37,368 nt of DNA from CAZVYN01 sp964631125. Lineage in GTDB: Bacteria; Eisenbacteria; RBG-16-71-46; CAIMUX01. How positions within the stretch are numbered: position 1 is the stretch's first letter; each line of letters begins with the position of its first letter. This document shows positions 1 to 7,287 of the stretch, piece by piece. The DNA lies in assembly GCA_964631125.1 (NCBI GenBank), contig CAZVYN010000038.1, positions 1 through 37,368 of the forward strand, given 5' to 3'. A program made the position numbers and the translations under genes. The notes beneath the pieces are model-generated. The model was not told where the DNA came from and did no database searches. It saw only the letters and a program-made list of their open reading frames with translations.

Positions 1-20
1 GCCCGCGCGCGCGCGCGGGC
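1..20. repeat. Perfect GC palindrome at the window start
   Basis: The first 20 bases form a perfect self-complementary run of alternating GC (gcccgcgc...gcgcgggc). The last 16 bases of the window are a similar perfect palindrome. Such sequences form strong hairpins and commonly break short-read assemblies, so this may mark a contig end rather than a biological element. Nothing else identifies it. Confidence 0.6.
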
Positions 21-69
21 GAATGCATCCAGTGCTCAACATTAGTCGTCGTCTGTATCGGAGGGGCGC

Positions 70-432
70 TTGCCCAAGACGCATCGAATCGAAGTCCGCA
101 GGATCTGGGTCGGGAGTGAACTCCACGTCCGACTCTCCAACTACGTCCTCTACGCCAGTCCCGGCGACCGGGTCATCTGGGAGTCGTTCGACGGCGCACA
201 CAGGCTGACGTTTCCGGGGCCGCTCGTCTCTCCGTTCACGATCGCCGACCCGCAATTGCCGCGCGCAACCGACGTCGTCACGACGGTGAAGAATGGACTC
301 AAGCAGGGAACGGTCCATCCCATGCCGGTGGTCGGGATGCCCGGCGACCCGCTCCCCGCGCCACTCCACGTCTCACTCTCGGTCCTGATCATCGACCCGC
401 CGCCGAGGCAGGACCCGGGCCCGACTCTCTGA
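70..432 (+). CDS. Hypothetical small protein, possibly cupredoxin-like
   Basis: This encodes a 120-residue protein that I do not recognise. The TTG start at 70 is chosen because a GGAGG ribosome site lies 6 bases upstream. There is no signal peptide or membrane segment. The pattern of short hydrophobic strands, with GDRVIWES near residue 33, a His-Arg-Leu-x-Phe strand and a KNGLKQGT turn near residue 95, resembles a small Greek-key beta sandwich of the plastocyanin type. The metal-binding Cys/His/Met set cannot be placed convincingly, so metal binding is not claimed. The C-terminus is Pro-rich. It is oriented tail-to-tail with the ABC genes that follow. No partner gene is visible because the window starts just upstream. 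Calling it a real gene rests on the ribosome site and on protein-like composition. Confidence 0.5.
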   Translation: MPKTHRIEVRRIWVGSELHVRLSNYVLYASPGDRVIWESFDGAHRLTFPGPLVSPFTIADPQLPRATDVVTTVKNGLKQGTVHPMPVVGMPGDPLPAPLHVSLSVLIIDPPPRQDPGPTL

Positions 433-496
433 GCAGCGAGCAGTCCGGAAGCGAAGTGCCGGATCGCAGGACATTTTCTCGGAGAACCAGGCCAAA

Positions 497-1153
497 TCAG
501 CGGCAGAAATCACGCGTTCGGACGAAGGCGAAGCGAGTTGCGGCGAAGATCAGCGCGACTTGGGCGAAGAGCGCGGCGAGAGCCCAGAGGAACGCCGGGC
601 CGCCGCCCATGACCTGGAAGAAGAACCCTTGGACCGAGGGGACCCGCGCGGCGAGGTACGACACGCCGTTGCCGACGAGCGCGAGGTCGACCGCGAGAAG
701 TCCCATCGTCCAGGCCATCGAACCGGTGGCGAGGGAGAGTCCGATCGTGCGAAGGAACCAGACGAGGAGTCCGGTCGCCATCAGCAGGATCATGGGCGTC
801 GGCAGCAGGTGTCGATCCTCGGGCGCGAGGGCCAAGAGCAGCACCGCCGGGCCGACCGAGAGCGTGAAGAGCACAGCGTTCGCGAGCAGTTTCGCGATCG
901 CGTAGTCCGCAGGACTCACCGGAAGCGACAGGACCCAAGCGCGAGACCGTCCCATCTCTTCGCGCAACACAGTCACGATCGGAAAGTGGAACGTCACTCC
1001 GATCACGGCGGCCATGAGCAGACTCAGACCGACTCGCGCGATCTCAGGAGCGCCGAGCGCGAGCGCCGCACCGAGCGTGGAGAGGAGAGCAGCGAGTGCG
1101 CAGGCGCGACGCTGGAGCCAGAGATCTTTGCGAACGAGATTGCAGAGGATCAT
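497..1153 (-). CDS. ABC-2-type membrane permease subunit
   Basis: This encodes a 218-residue integral membrane protein with about six hydrophobic segments: near residues 18-35, 38-62, 85-110, 118-140, 145-170 and 185-210. A short basic N-terminus (NLVRKDLWLQRR) precedes the first helix, as in ABC-2-type exporter permeases. The ATG at 1153 lies inside the stop of the upstream ATPase gene (ATGA, 4-bp overlap), so the two are translationally coupled. Together they should form a small exporter in the inner membrane. The substrate is unknown; YtrB-type transporters and bacteriocin or lipid exporters share this layout. The reading frame stays open far upstream of the ATG, but that part overlaps the ATPase gene in another frame and is Arg/Pro-rich noise. 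The gene has no visible link to the sugar locus. Confidence 0.8.
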   Translation of the reverse strand: MILCNLVRKDLWLQRRACALAALLSTLGAALALGAPEIARVGLSLLMAAVIGVTFHFPIVTVLREEMGRSRAWVLSLPVSPADYAIAKLLANAVLFTLSVGPAVLLLALAPEDRHLLPTPMILLMATGLLVWFLRTIGLSLATGSMAWTMGLLAVDLALVGNGVSYLAARVPSVQGFFFQVMGGGPAFLWALAALFAQVALIFAATRFAFVRTRDFCR

Positions 1154-1812
1154 GCGGCGCTCCAGGTGGATTGTGCGACGAACTGTCCGCGAGAGAGTCG
1201 AACGAGGTTGGCGTCGAGCGCGGCGAAATCGTCGGCGAGGTGGCTGGCGAGCAGGACCGAGACACGCTCTGCCGCCGCCATGCGACGCAACTCGCCGAGC
1301 AGGAAAACCCGAGCTGGCGCGTCGAGCGCCTCGGTCGGTTCGTCCAGGATCAGCAGCCGCGGACGGCGCGCGAGCGCCATCGTGAGGATCGCCTTGCGGG
1401 TCTGTCCGCGGGACAGCGAGCGGGCGCGCAGCAACGGGTCGAGCTCGAATCGATCCAGGAGTGACAGCGCGCGACCTACGTCCCACCGCGGCAGGAGTCG
1501 TCGGCAGATCTCGAGATGCCACGCGACGGTCTCGTCGGGATAGAGCGCGAGGTCGTCGGAGACGAAGCCGAACCATCCCTTCGCCTCGCGCGTGTCGACC
1601 GTGAGCCGACGGCCGTCGAACTCGGTCGATCCAGCGTCGACGCGCAGGAGTCCGGCGGCCACCCGGAGCAACGTCGATTTGCCGGCGCCGTTCGATCCCT
1701 CGAGTCCCATGACTTCCCCGGTCCCGATCTCGAGGTCGATGGGACCGAGCCGGAAGCGGTCGTAGCGCTTCTCGACTCCTCGCAGTCGCAATCCGGACAT
1801 CGGTTCTTCCAT
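1150..1812 (-). CDS. ABC transporter ATP-binding protein
   Basis: This is a 220-residue ABC ATPase. Walker A is GSNGAGKST (residues 39-47). The signature is LSRGQ rather than the usual LSGGQ, and Walker B is LLILDEPTEALD. A switch His follows in LLASHLADD. Length and motifs fit the ATPase of an ABC-2-type exporter (YtrB/CcmA-like). The start at 1812 is chosen over an in-frame ATG further upstream because a GAGGAGG ribosome site sits about 7 bases before it; a second Met four codons later is possible. The stop overlaps the start of the permease gene. Such pairs often follow a GntR regulator, but none is present in the 170 bp upstream. The Gly-to-Arg change in the signature is a small oddity and does not by itself imply inactivity. 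Confidence 0.85.
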   Translation of the reverse strand: MEEPMSGLRLRGVEKRYDRFRLGPIDLEIGTGEVMGLEGSNGAGKSTLLRVAAGLLRVDAGSTEFDGRRLTVDTREAKGWFGFVSDDLALYPDETVAWHLEICRRLLPRWDVGRALSLLDRFELDPLLRARSLSRGQTRKAILTMALARRPRLLILDEPTEALDAPARVFLLGELRRMAAAERVSVLLASHLADDFAALDANLVRLSRGQFVAQSTWSAA

Positions 1813-1980
1813 CGGGCGCCTCCTCGGATGGTTTCGACGCGAAGCTCCCCGCGAACCTCGCTGTGCATCTGCTCTATCTGCGCGGAGGCGATTGGTTACA
1901 CGAAATGTTCCGGCTGCTTCGTGCGGAGGCACGCCCTTTGAACAACCTGACGAGGGGTTGACACAACGCGGAGGTTCGCC

Positions 1981-2193
1981 GTGACCATCACGAAACGATT
2001 CAGGATCCTCGTCGCGACCGTTTGTCTGATCGCGGCCGCCATCGGTGTCGGGTCCCCGGCCCAGGCCTTTGTCTCGAGCGCGTGCATGGCGCTCATCTCG
2101 GGAGACTGCGCCAACCCCGTGCGCTGTTTCTGGGACTGTGCGTTCGGCGAGGCGAACGACCCGTGCGTGCAGGATCCGTCGGATTGTTGGTGA
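1981..2193 (+). CDS. Secreted cysteine-rich mini-protein
   Basis: This encodes a 70-residue precursor with a GTG start and a GCGGAGG ribosome site a few bases upstream. The N-terminus is a clear Sec signal peptide: basic TKRFR, a hydrophobic core to about residue 24, then cleavage near SPAQA-F. The mature part of about 41 residues holds six cysteines (SSAC, GDC, RC, WDC, DPC, SDC), enough for three disulfides, and ends in Trp. I do not recognise the family. The stop overlaps the start of the next gene (GTGA), which is also secreted, so the two probably act together outside the cytoplasm. A TTGACA at 1958-1963 is too close to the start to be its promoter. Confidence 0.6.
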   Translation: MTITKRFRILVATVCLIAAAIGVGSPAQAFVSSACMALISGDCANPVRCFWDCAFGEANDPCVQDPSDCW

Positions 2194-2723
2194 GGTCGAC
2201 GGCCGCGGCGGTCCTTTCGAGCCTGCTTCTCGGCGTCACGATCGCCGCGGCCGGTCCCAAGGAGTTTCGTCTCGAACTCGGAGGCGGACGAGAAGCGAAG
2301 TTGGTGCTCGCGCGCAGCAGTCTGGGAGAGCCGCTCCTCGATGCGGACACTCCCATCGCGGTGCGAGCGACGATCGAGCAGTCATGTGAACTCTGTCTCC
2401 GCGTGGCGGAGACCTCCGATCGCTGGACCTGGTTGCCCGCGGCGGTGCGGTGGAGCAAAGAGTCGTCGCTCTGGATCGATCCAATCGTCTCGATCGAGGT
2501 CGACGAAGAGGGCTGGGTGAGCGCCGAGGAGATCTGGATCTACCGCACGCCGGTCGTCGGGATCGGGGATCGGGTCTGGTCGTTGGCCCCGCCGGCGTAC
2601 ATCCCCACCGGTTGGCGCGCCAATGCCGAGCACGAGGATCTCGCCGCGGTCTCCCTCCTGGTGGCCATCCCACGGCGGATCCGGCTCGACGAGATCCGTT
2701 CGTTCTCTCTGCAACTGCGATGA
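2190..2723 (+). CDS. Secreted hypothetical protein coupled to the Cys-rich peptide
   Basis: This encodes a 177-residue protein with a GTG start overlapping the previous stop by 4 bp. Residues 1-21 are a signal peptide (RSTAAAVLSSLLLG core, cleavage near IAAAG). The mature protein looks mainly beta-stranded and has a CELC cysteine pair near residue 66, just after an IEQS segment, followed by Trp-rich strands (DRWTWLP, VRWSKESSLW). I do not recognise the family. The frame is open upstream to 2022, but that stretch overlaps the preceding gene in another frame and has no protein-like character. The gene ends only 34 bp before the GH144 operon, and its stop codon overlaps the -35 element of that operon's proposed promoter. 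It may be a dedicated partner of the six-cysteine peptide. Confidence 0.6.
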   Translation: MRSTAAAVLSSLLLGVTIAAAGPKEFRLELGGGREAKLVLARSSLGEPLLDADTPIAVRATIEQSCELCLRVAETSDRWTWLPAAVRWSKESSLWIDPIVSIEVDEEGWVSAEEIWIYRTPVVGIGDRVWSLAPPAYIPTGWRANAEHEDLAAVSLLVAIPRRIRLDEIRSFSLQLR

Positions 2724-2748
2724 CACAGACTCGCGGGGGTCCTATGAT
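2720..2748 (+). promoter_or_regulatory. Sigma70-like promoter of the GH144/ABC importer operon
   Basis: ATGACA (2720-2725) and TATGAT (2743-2748) are separated by exactly 17 bp, each one mismatch from the consensus TTGACA/TATAAT. Transcription would start near 2755, only a few bases before the ATG at 2758, giving a leaderless or nearly leaderless mRNA. The LacI-type operator at 2760-2775 would lie just downstream of the start site. The call rests on motif match and spacing only. Confidence 0.6.
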
Positions 2749-2757
2749 CTCGCGGCC

Positions 2758-4263
2758 ATGCGAAACCGGTTACATCCTCGAAGCAGCGGCGCGCGCATCG
2801 GCGTGCTCGTCCTGCTCGTCCTGCTCAGCGCCGGCCTCTCTGCTTCGCTCGGCGGCTGCGCCGGACGCGGTGCGCAGACGTCGCAGTCCGCTTCTTCGAG
2901 TTCCACCTCCGCCTCCACCTCCACCTCCGCATCCAGTTGGACCGGCACGCCTCGCGAGGTCGCGTTCCTCGACACGTTGGCCGAGCGGACCTTCGGCTTC
3001 TTCTGGGAACTGAGCGATCCCGAGACCGGATTGACCCCGGATCGCGCGCCGACCGAGTCGTTCATCAGCGTGGCGGCGGTCGGATTCGCGCTGACGGCCT
3101 ATCCAATCGGAGTCGAGCGGGGGTATGTCGCTCGCGCAGAGGCGGCCGATCGCGTGCGCAACACACTCCAGTTCTTCTGGAACGCGCCGCAGGGGGATGC
3201 GCCGTCGGGTGTGACGGGACATCACGGCTTCTTCTACCACTTCCTCCACCGCGACACCGGACGCCGTTTCGAAGAGGTCGAACTCTCGACGATCGACACC
3301 GCGCTCTTCTTGGGCGGAGCGCTCTTCTGTCAGTCGTACTTCGATCGGCCCGAGGAGCGCGACATCCGCGCGCTGGCCGATTCGCTCTACGCGCGCGTCG
3401 ACTGGAACTGGGCGCAGCCACGCCCACCGGGTGTCGCGCTCGGCTGGAGTCCCGAGGGCGGGTTCCTTCCTTGGGATTGGGGTGGCTACAACGAAGCGAT
3501 GCTCCTCTATGTGTTGGCGCTCGGCTCGCCCACCCATCCGGTCGAACCCGAAGCCTGGACAGCGTGGACGTCCCGCTACCACTGGGACACCTACTACGGA
3601 GAGCCGCACGTCGCCTTCGCGCCACTCTTCGGACACCAGTACTCGCACATCTGGATCGATTTCCGCGGAATCCAAGACGCGTACTTGCGCGACAAGGGGA
3701 TCGACTACTTCGAGAATTCGCGGCGCGCCACGCTCTCGCAGCAGCGATACGCCATCGACAATCCAGCCCAGTACGTGGGATATGGCCCGCTCTGCTGGGG
3801 ACTCACTGCCTGCGACGGTCCGATCGAAGGGACCTATGAGATCGACGGAAGAGAGCGGCAGTTCCACACCTACCTGGCGCGCGGCGCCGCCGCTTACGGA
3901 GTGCAGGACGATGGCACCATCTGTCCATCGGCGGCCGGCGGCTCGATCGCATTCGCGCCGGAGATCGTCGTCCCGACCCTGATTTCCATGCGAGAGACCT
4001 ACGGTCGCCGCCTCTTCGGCGAGTACGGCTTCCTCGACGCCTTCAACCCGACGCTGAAGCTCCCGATCGACACGCAACACGGCCAGGTGGACCCGATGCT
4101 CGGCTGGTTCGACACCGACTACCTCGGCATCGATCAGGGGCCGATCCTCGCCATGCTGCAGAACCTCCAGACCGAGCTGGTCTGGAAGGAGATGAGCGAG
4201 AACCCGCATCTGGTGCGCGGCCTGCGCCGCGCCGGTTTCAGCGGCGGGTGGCTCGACCGGTGA
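2758..4263 (+). CDS. GH144/Glycoamylase-family lipoprotein, putative beta-1,2-glucanase
   Basis: This encodes a 501-residue protein of the Glycoamylase Pfam family, which in CAZy is GH144; characterised members are endo-beta-1,2-glucanases or exo-sophorohydrolases. A lipobox LGGC places the acylated Cys at residue 34. A Ser/Thr-rich linker (about 40-60) is followed by the (alpha/alpha)6 domain. Segments shared with the second paralog at 25875 include LSTIDTAL, GYNEAM...LALGSPT (near 243), FGHQYSH-WIDFR (near 291), FENSRRATL (near 317) and LGIDQGPI (near 457). It is probably a periplasmic or outer-membrane-anchored enzyme making oligosaccharides for the adjacent ABC importer. The ATG at 2758 overlaps a LacI-type operator, and the sixth codon region includes a TTA codon, rare in this GC-rich DNA, that the operator would explain. 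The stop overlaps the next start (GTGA). Specificity is inferred from family and neighbours. Confidence 0.85.
   Translation: MRNRLHPRSSGARIGVLVLLVLLSAGLSASLGGCAGRGAQTSQSASSSSTSASTSTSASSWTGTPREVAFLDTLAERTFGFFWELSDPETGLTPDRAPTESFISVAAVGFALTAYPIGVERGYVARAEAADRVRNTLQFFWNAPQGDAPSGVTGHHGFFYHFLHRDTGRRFEEVELSTIDTALFLGGALFCQSYFDRPEERDIRALADSLYARVDWNWAQPRPPGVALGWSPEGGFLPWDWGGYNEAMLLYVLALGSPTHPVEPEAWTAWTSRYHWDTYYGEPHVAFAPLFGHQYSHIWIDFRGIQDAYLRDKGIDYFENSRRATLSQQRYAIDNPAQYVGYGPLCWGLTACDGPIEGTYEIDGRERQFHTYLARGAAAYGVQDDGTICPSAAGGSIAFAPEIVVPTLISMRETYGRRLFGEYGFLDAFNPTLKLPIDTQHGQVDPMLGWFDTDYLGIDQGPILAMLQNLQTELVWKEMSENPHLVRGLRRAGFSGGWLDR
2760..2775. promoter_or_regulatory. Putative LacI-family operator on the GH144 start codon
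   Basis: GCGAAACCGGTTACAT is an imperfect palindrome with a CpG-type centre. Its right half GGTTACAT is identical to the half-site of the operator at 15605-15620 beside the lacI gene. It begins at the last base of the ATG and lies just downstream of the predicted transcription start, a typical position for repression. It is the likely binding site of the LacI regulator encoded at 15689. Confidence 0.6.
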
Positions 4264-5582
4264 GCGCGCGACGCGGTCGGCTCGGGCTCGACGCGGTGTC
4301 CCTGCTGTTTGGCCTCGGTTCGTTCACGCTCGTCGGCTGTGGTTCGTCCTCGAGAGACGAGCGCACGACGCTCCGCTTCTGGGCGATGGGACGCGAAGGC
4401 GAAGTCGTCCAGGAGCTGGTCCCCGCGTTCGAGGCGGAGAACCCGGACATCCGCGTCGTCGTGCAGCAGGTCCCCTGGACCGCGGCGCACGAGAAGATGC
4501 TCACCGCGCACGTCGGACGTTCGACGCCGGATGCGGCGCAGCTCGGCAACACGTGGGTCGCGGAATTCGCGGCGTTGCGCGCGCTCGAGTCGCTCGAGCC
4601 GTGGCTCGCGACCTCCACCGTCGTCGCGCCCGACCGCTACTTCTCGGGCATCTGGGACACCAATGTGATCGACGGCGCGCCGTACGGCGTCCCTTGGTAC
4701 GTCGACACGCGCGTGCTCTTCTATCGCAAGGACATCCTGGCGCGCGCCGGCTACGAAACGATGCCCGAGACCTGGCCCGAGTGGCGCGAGGCGATGCGCG
4801 CGGTCAAGGCGGTGGCGGGTCCCGGCAACTTCGCGATCCTGCTGCCTTCGAACGAGTGGACGCAGCCCGTCATCTTCGGGCTCCAGGCCGGTTCGCCGCT
4901 CCTGAGCGACAACTGGACGCGCGGCGCGTTCAGCGAGCCTGAGTTCCGCGACGCCTTCCACTTCTATATCGAACTCTTCCGCGAAGGACTGGCGCCGCCG
5001 TATCGCAACAACGAAGTCGCGAATCTCTATCAAGAGTTCGGGCGCGGCGCGTTCTCCATGTACATCACCGGCCCGTGGAACCTCGGCGAGTTCCGGCGTC
5101 GGTTGCCCCCCGAGCTGCAGGATTCCTGGGCGACCGCGCCGCTTCCCGGCCCCGATGCGGCGCATCCGGGCGTCTCGCTGGCCGGCGGCTCCAGCCTGGT
5201 GATCTTCGAGCACTCGAAGCACAAGCCCGAAGCCTGGCGGCTGATCGAGTACCTCTCGCGACCGGAGATCCAACTCCGTTTCCTGGCGCTGACCGGCGAT
5301 CTGCCGGCGCGAGCCGAGGCCTGGAGTGATTCGGCGCTGACGCGGGATCCCCACCTGCTCGCCTTCCGACGTCAACTGGAGCGAGTGGTGGCGACGCCGA
5401 AGATTCCCGAGTGGGAGATGATTGCGATCGAACTGCAGAATCGGGCGGAAGCGGTCGTCCGAGGCGTGACACCGGCGGATAGCGCGCTGACTTCGTTGGA
5501 TCGCTACGTCGATCGCGCGTTGGAGAAGCGGCGTTGGCTCGTCGAGCGCAAACGCACCACGGCCGAGGCGGCGGCGCCGTGA
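4260..5582 (+). CDS. Sugar ABC transporter substrate-binding lipoprotein
   Basis: This encodes a 440-residue family-1 extracellular solute-binding protein. The N-terminus is basic (SARRGR), followed by a hydrophobic stretch and lipobox LVGC with Cys27. The mature protein begins TTLRFWAMGREGEVV and includes PDIRVVVQQVPW, typical of oligosaccharide-binding proteins of the MalE/UgpB type, and a YGVPWYVDTRVLFYRKD segment that marks this family. The GTG at 4260 is chosen because it overlaps the preceding stop as GTGA, like the other junctions here; a GTG at 4248 is an alternative. Its position next to two permeases and GH144 suggests capture of beta-1,2-glucooligosaccharides, as the sophorooligosaccharide-binding protein does beside the GH94 gene in Listeria. 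It would tether to a membrane in the periplasm. Confidence 0.9.
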   Translation: MSARRGRLGLDAVSLLFGLGSFTLVGCGSSSRDERTTLRFWAMGREGEVVQELVPAFEAENPDIRVVVQQVPWTAAHEKMLTAHVGRSTPDAAQLGNTWVAEFAALRALESLEPWLATSTVVAPDRYFSGIWDTNVIDGAPYGVPWYVDTRVLFYRKDILARAGYETMPETWPEWREAMRAVKAVAGPGNFAILLPSNEWTQPVIFGLQAGSPLLSDNWTRGAFSEPEFRDAFHFYIELFREGLAPPYRNNEVANLYQEFGRGAFSMYITGPWNLGEFRRRLPPELQDSWATAPLPGPDAAHPGVSLAGGSSLVIFEHSKHKPEAWRLIEYLSRPEIQLRFLALTGDLPARAEAWSDSALTRDPHLLAFRRQLERVVATPKIPEWEMIAIELQNRAEAVVRGVTPADSALTSLDRYVDRALEKRRWLVERKRTTAEAAAP

Positions 5583-6469
5583 AATCGACCACCGAGCGCC
5601 AGCAGTCGCGCACCGCGTGGCTCTTCCTCGCACCCGCACTCGGCCTGATCACCGTCTTCTTCTTCTTGCCGGTCGTCGGCGGATTGCTGCTCAGCCTGAC
5701 CGACTTCGACATCTACGCCATCGGCTCGCCCGACACGGCGCGCTTCGTCGGCCTCGCCAACTACGCCCACCTCCTCTCGGATCCGCTCTTCTGGCAGTCG
5801 CTGAAGGTCACATTCACCAACGTGCTCCTCGGCGCACCGCTCTCGGTGCTCGTGTCGTTGGGCGCGGCGCTCCTCGTCAGCTCACGGTTGGTGCGATATC
5901 CCGCGGTCTTCCGCTCGATCTTCTTCGCGCCGGTCGTGACCACGTTGGTCGCCGTCGCGATCGTCTGGCGCTATCTCTATCACCCGCGCTACGGCCTGAT
6001 CGATCACGCGCTGGCGCAGATCGGCATCGCGCCGATCGACTGGTTGGGGGATCCGAACTGGGCCATGCCGGCCATCATCCTCATGGCCGTCTGGAAGAAC
6101 TTCGGATACAACATGATCATCTTCGTAGCGGGACTGCAGGCCATCCCCGAAGAGCTCTACGAAGCGGCGCGCGTGGATGGCGCGGGCGCCTGGCAGCGGT
6201 TTCGCCACGTCACGTTGCCATCGCTCGGCCCGACGCTCCTCTTCGTCGCCGTCATGACCATGATCGGCAACTTCCAACTCTTCTCCGAACCGTATGTCAT
6301 GACGCAGGGCGGTCCCGTGCGCGCGACGACGAGCTTGGTGCTCTTGATGTACGAGGAAGGTTTCCGTTGGTGGCGCCTCGGCCACGCGGCCGCGCTCGCG
6401 TTCGTGCTCTTCCTCATCACACTGGCCGGGACGATGATCCAGCTCCGGTTGCAGCGGGAGCGCACATGA
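5579..6469 (+). CDS. Sugar ABC transporter permease (MalF/UgpA type)
   Basis: This encodes a 296-residue inner-membrane permease with six predicted helices. It carries the EAA loop (EEL-YEAARVDGAGAWQRFRHVTLP, about residues 188-212) that contacts the ATPase. A GTG start at 5579 overlaps the substrate-binding gene's stop (GTGA); the Met further upstream lies in Arg/Gly-rich out-of-frame sequence. The protein starts with KSTTERQQSRTAWLFLAPALG, the usual soluble N-terminus and first helix of this family. It pairs with the following permease. No ATPase lies in the operon; the MsmK/UgpC-type ATPase at 28527 is the probable partner. Confidence 0.9.
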   Translation: MKSTTERQQSRTAWLFLAPALGLITVFFFLPVVGGLLLSLTDFDIYAIGSPDTARFVGLANYAHLLSDPLFWQSLKVTFTNVLLGAPLSVLVSLGAALLVSSRLVRYPAVFRSIFFAPVVTTLVAVAIVWRYLYHPRYGLIDHALAQIGIAPIDWLGDPNWAMPAIILMAVWKNFGYNMIIFVAGLQAIPEELYEAARVDGAGAWQRFRHVTLPSLGPTLLFVAVMTMIGNFQLFSEPYVMTQGGPVRATTSLVLLMYEEGFRWWRLGHAAALAFVLFLITLAGTMIQLRLQRERT

Positions 6470-7287
6470 AGCGGATGCTCCCCTCGCTCCTGCTCCACCT
6501 GTTGCTCGTCGCCGCCGCGCTGCTCACGATGACGCCGCTCCTCTGGATGCTCTCGGCCTCGTTCATGCCCGCAGGCGACGCGAACACGCTCCCGCCACCG
6601 TTCTTCCCGCGCCGGTTCACGACCGAGCACTACACCGAGCTGTTCACGCGCCTCGAGCTGGCGCGCAACTTCAGGAACAGCGTGATCATCTCGATCTCCG
6701 CGACCCTGATCGCGCTCTTCACCAATTCGCTCGCCGGCTACGCCTTCGCCAAGCTGCGCTTCCCCGGACGCGAGCGGCTCTTCAAGTTGCTCCTGGCCGG
6801 TCTCGTCATCCCCGCGCAGGTGGGGATGCTGCCGCTCTTCTTGCTCTTGCAACAGATGGGCCTGGTCAACACGATGATCGGCGCCATCGTCCCCGGCATG
6901 GCCAGCATCTTCGGCATCTTCATGGTCCGTCAGTACGCGGCGAGCATCCCGGATGAACTCCTGGACGCCGCGCGCGTCGACGGCGCCAGCGAATTCCGCA
7001 TCTTCCGCTCGATCGTCGTCCCGGTGATCCGCCCGATCCTCGTCACCCTCGGCGCCTTCACCTTCCTCACGATGTGGAACGACTTCATGTGGCCCCTCAT
7101 CATCCTGAGCGACGACCAGAAGTACACACTGCCCGTAGCGCTCGCCAACCTGGTTGGCGAGCATGTGCAGGACACAGAATTGATGATGGCCGGCTCCGTC
7201 CTCACCATCCTCCCCGTCATGCTCGTCTTCATCCTCCTCCAACGTTCGTACATAAGAGGAATCATGGCGGGGAGTGTGAAAGGATGA
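6466..7287 (+). CDS. Sugar ABC transporter permease (MalG/UgpE type)
   Basis: This encodes a 273-residue inner-membrane permease of the carbohydrate-uptake-1 class, with six hydrophobic segments. The EAA loop is DELLDAARVDGASEFRIFRS (about residues 160-180), followed by the conserved VPVIRPILVTLGAFTFLTMWNDF region. The ATG overlaps the previous stop (ATGA), and its own stop overlaps the next start (ATGA). It forms the translocation pore with the preceding permease for the sugar delivered by the binding lipoprotein. Start and length match the family, so there is little doubt about the call; the substrate is inferred from neighbours. Confidence 0.9.
   Translation: MKRMLPSLLLHLLLVAAALLTMTPLLWMLSASFMPAGDANTLPPPFFPRRFTTEHYTELFTRLELARNFRNSVIISISATLIALFTNSLAGYAFAKLRFPGRERLFKLLLAGLVIPAQVGMLPLFLLLQQMGLVNTMIGAIVPGMASIFGIFMVRQYAASIPDELLDAARVDGASEFRIFRSIVVPVIRPILVTLGAFTFLTMWNDFMWPLIILSDDQKYTLPVALANLVGEHVQDTELMMAGSVLTILPVMLVFILLQRSYIRGIMAGSVKG

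Noticed and set aside
560..1543. Long open frame on the plus strand opposite the ABC exporter genes
   Set aside because: Its translation is rich in Arg, Glu, Gln and Ser with no domain, and it is antisense to two genes with clear motifs. Open frames opposite GC-rich genes are expected.
1894..1901. GGTTACAC resembling one half of the LacI operator
   Set aside because: The opposite half is missing and the spacing gives no palindrome; an isolated 7-base match is not enough.
1958..1963. TTGACA before the Cys-rich peptide gene
   Set aside because: The -10 would fall on the start codon and does not resemble TATAAT, so it is not a usable promoter for this gene.
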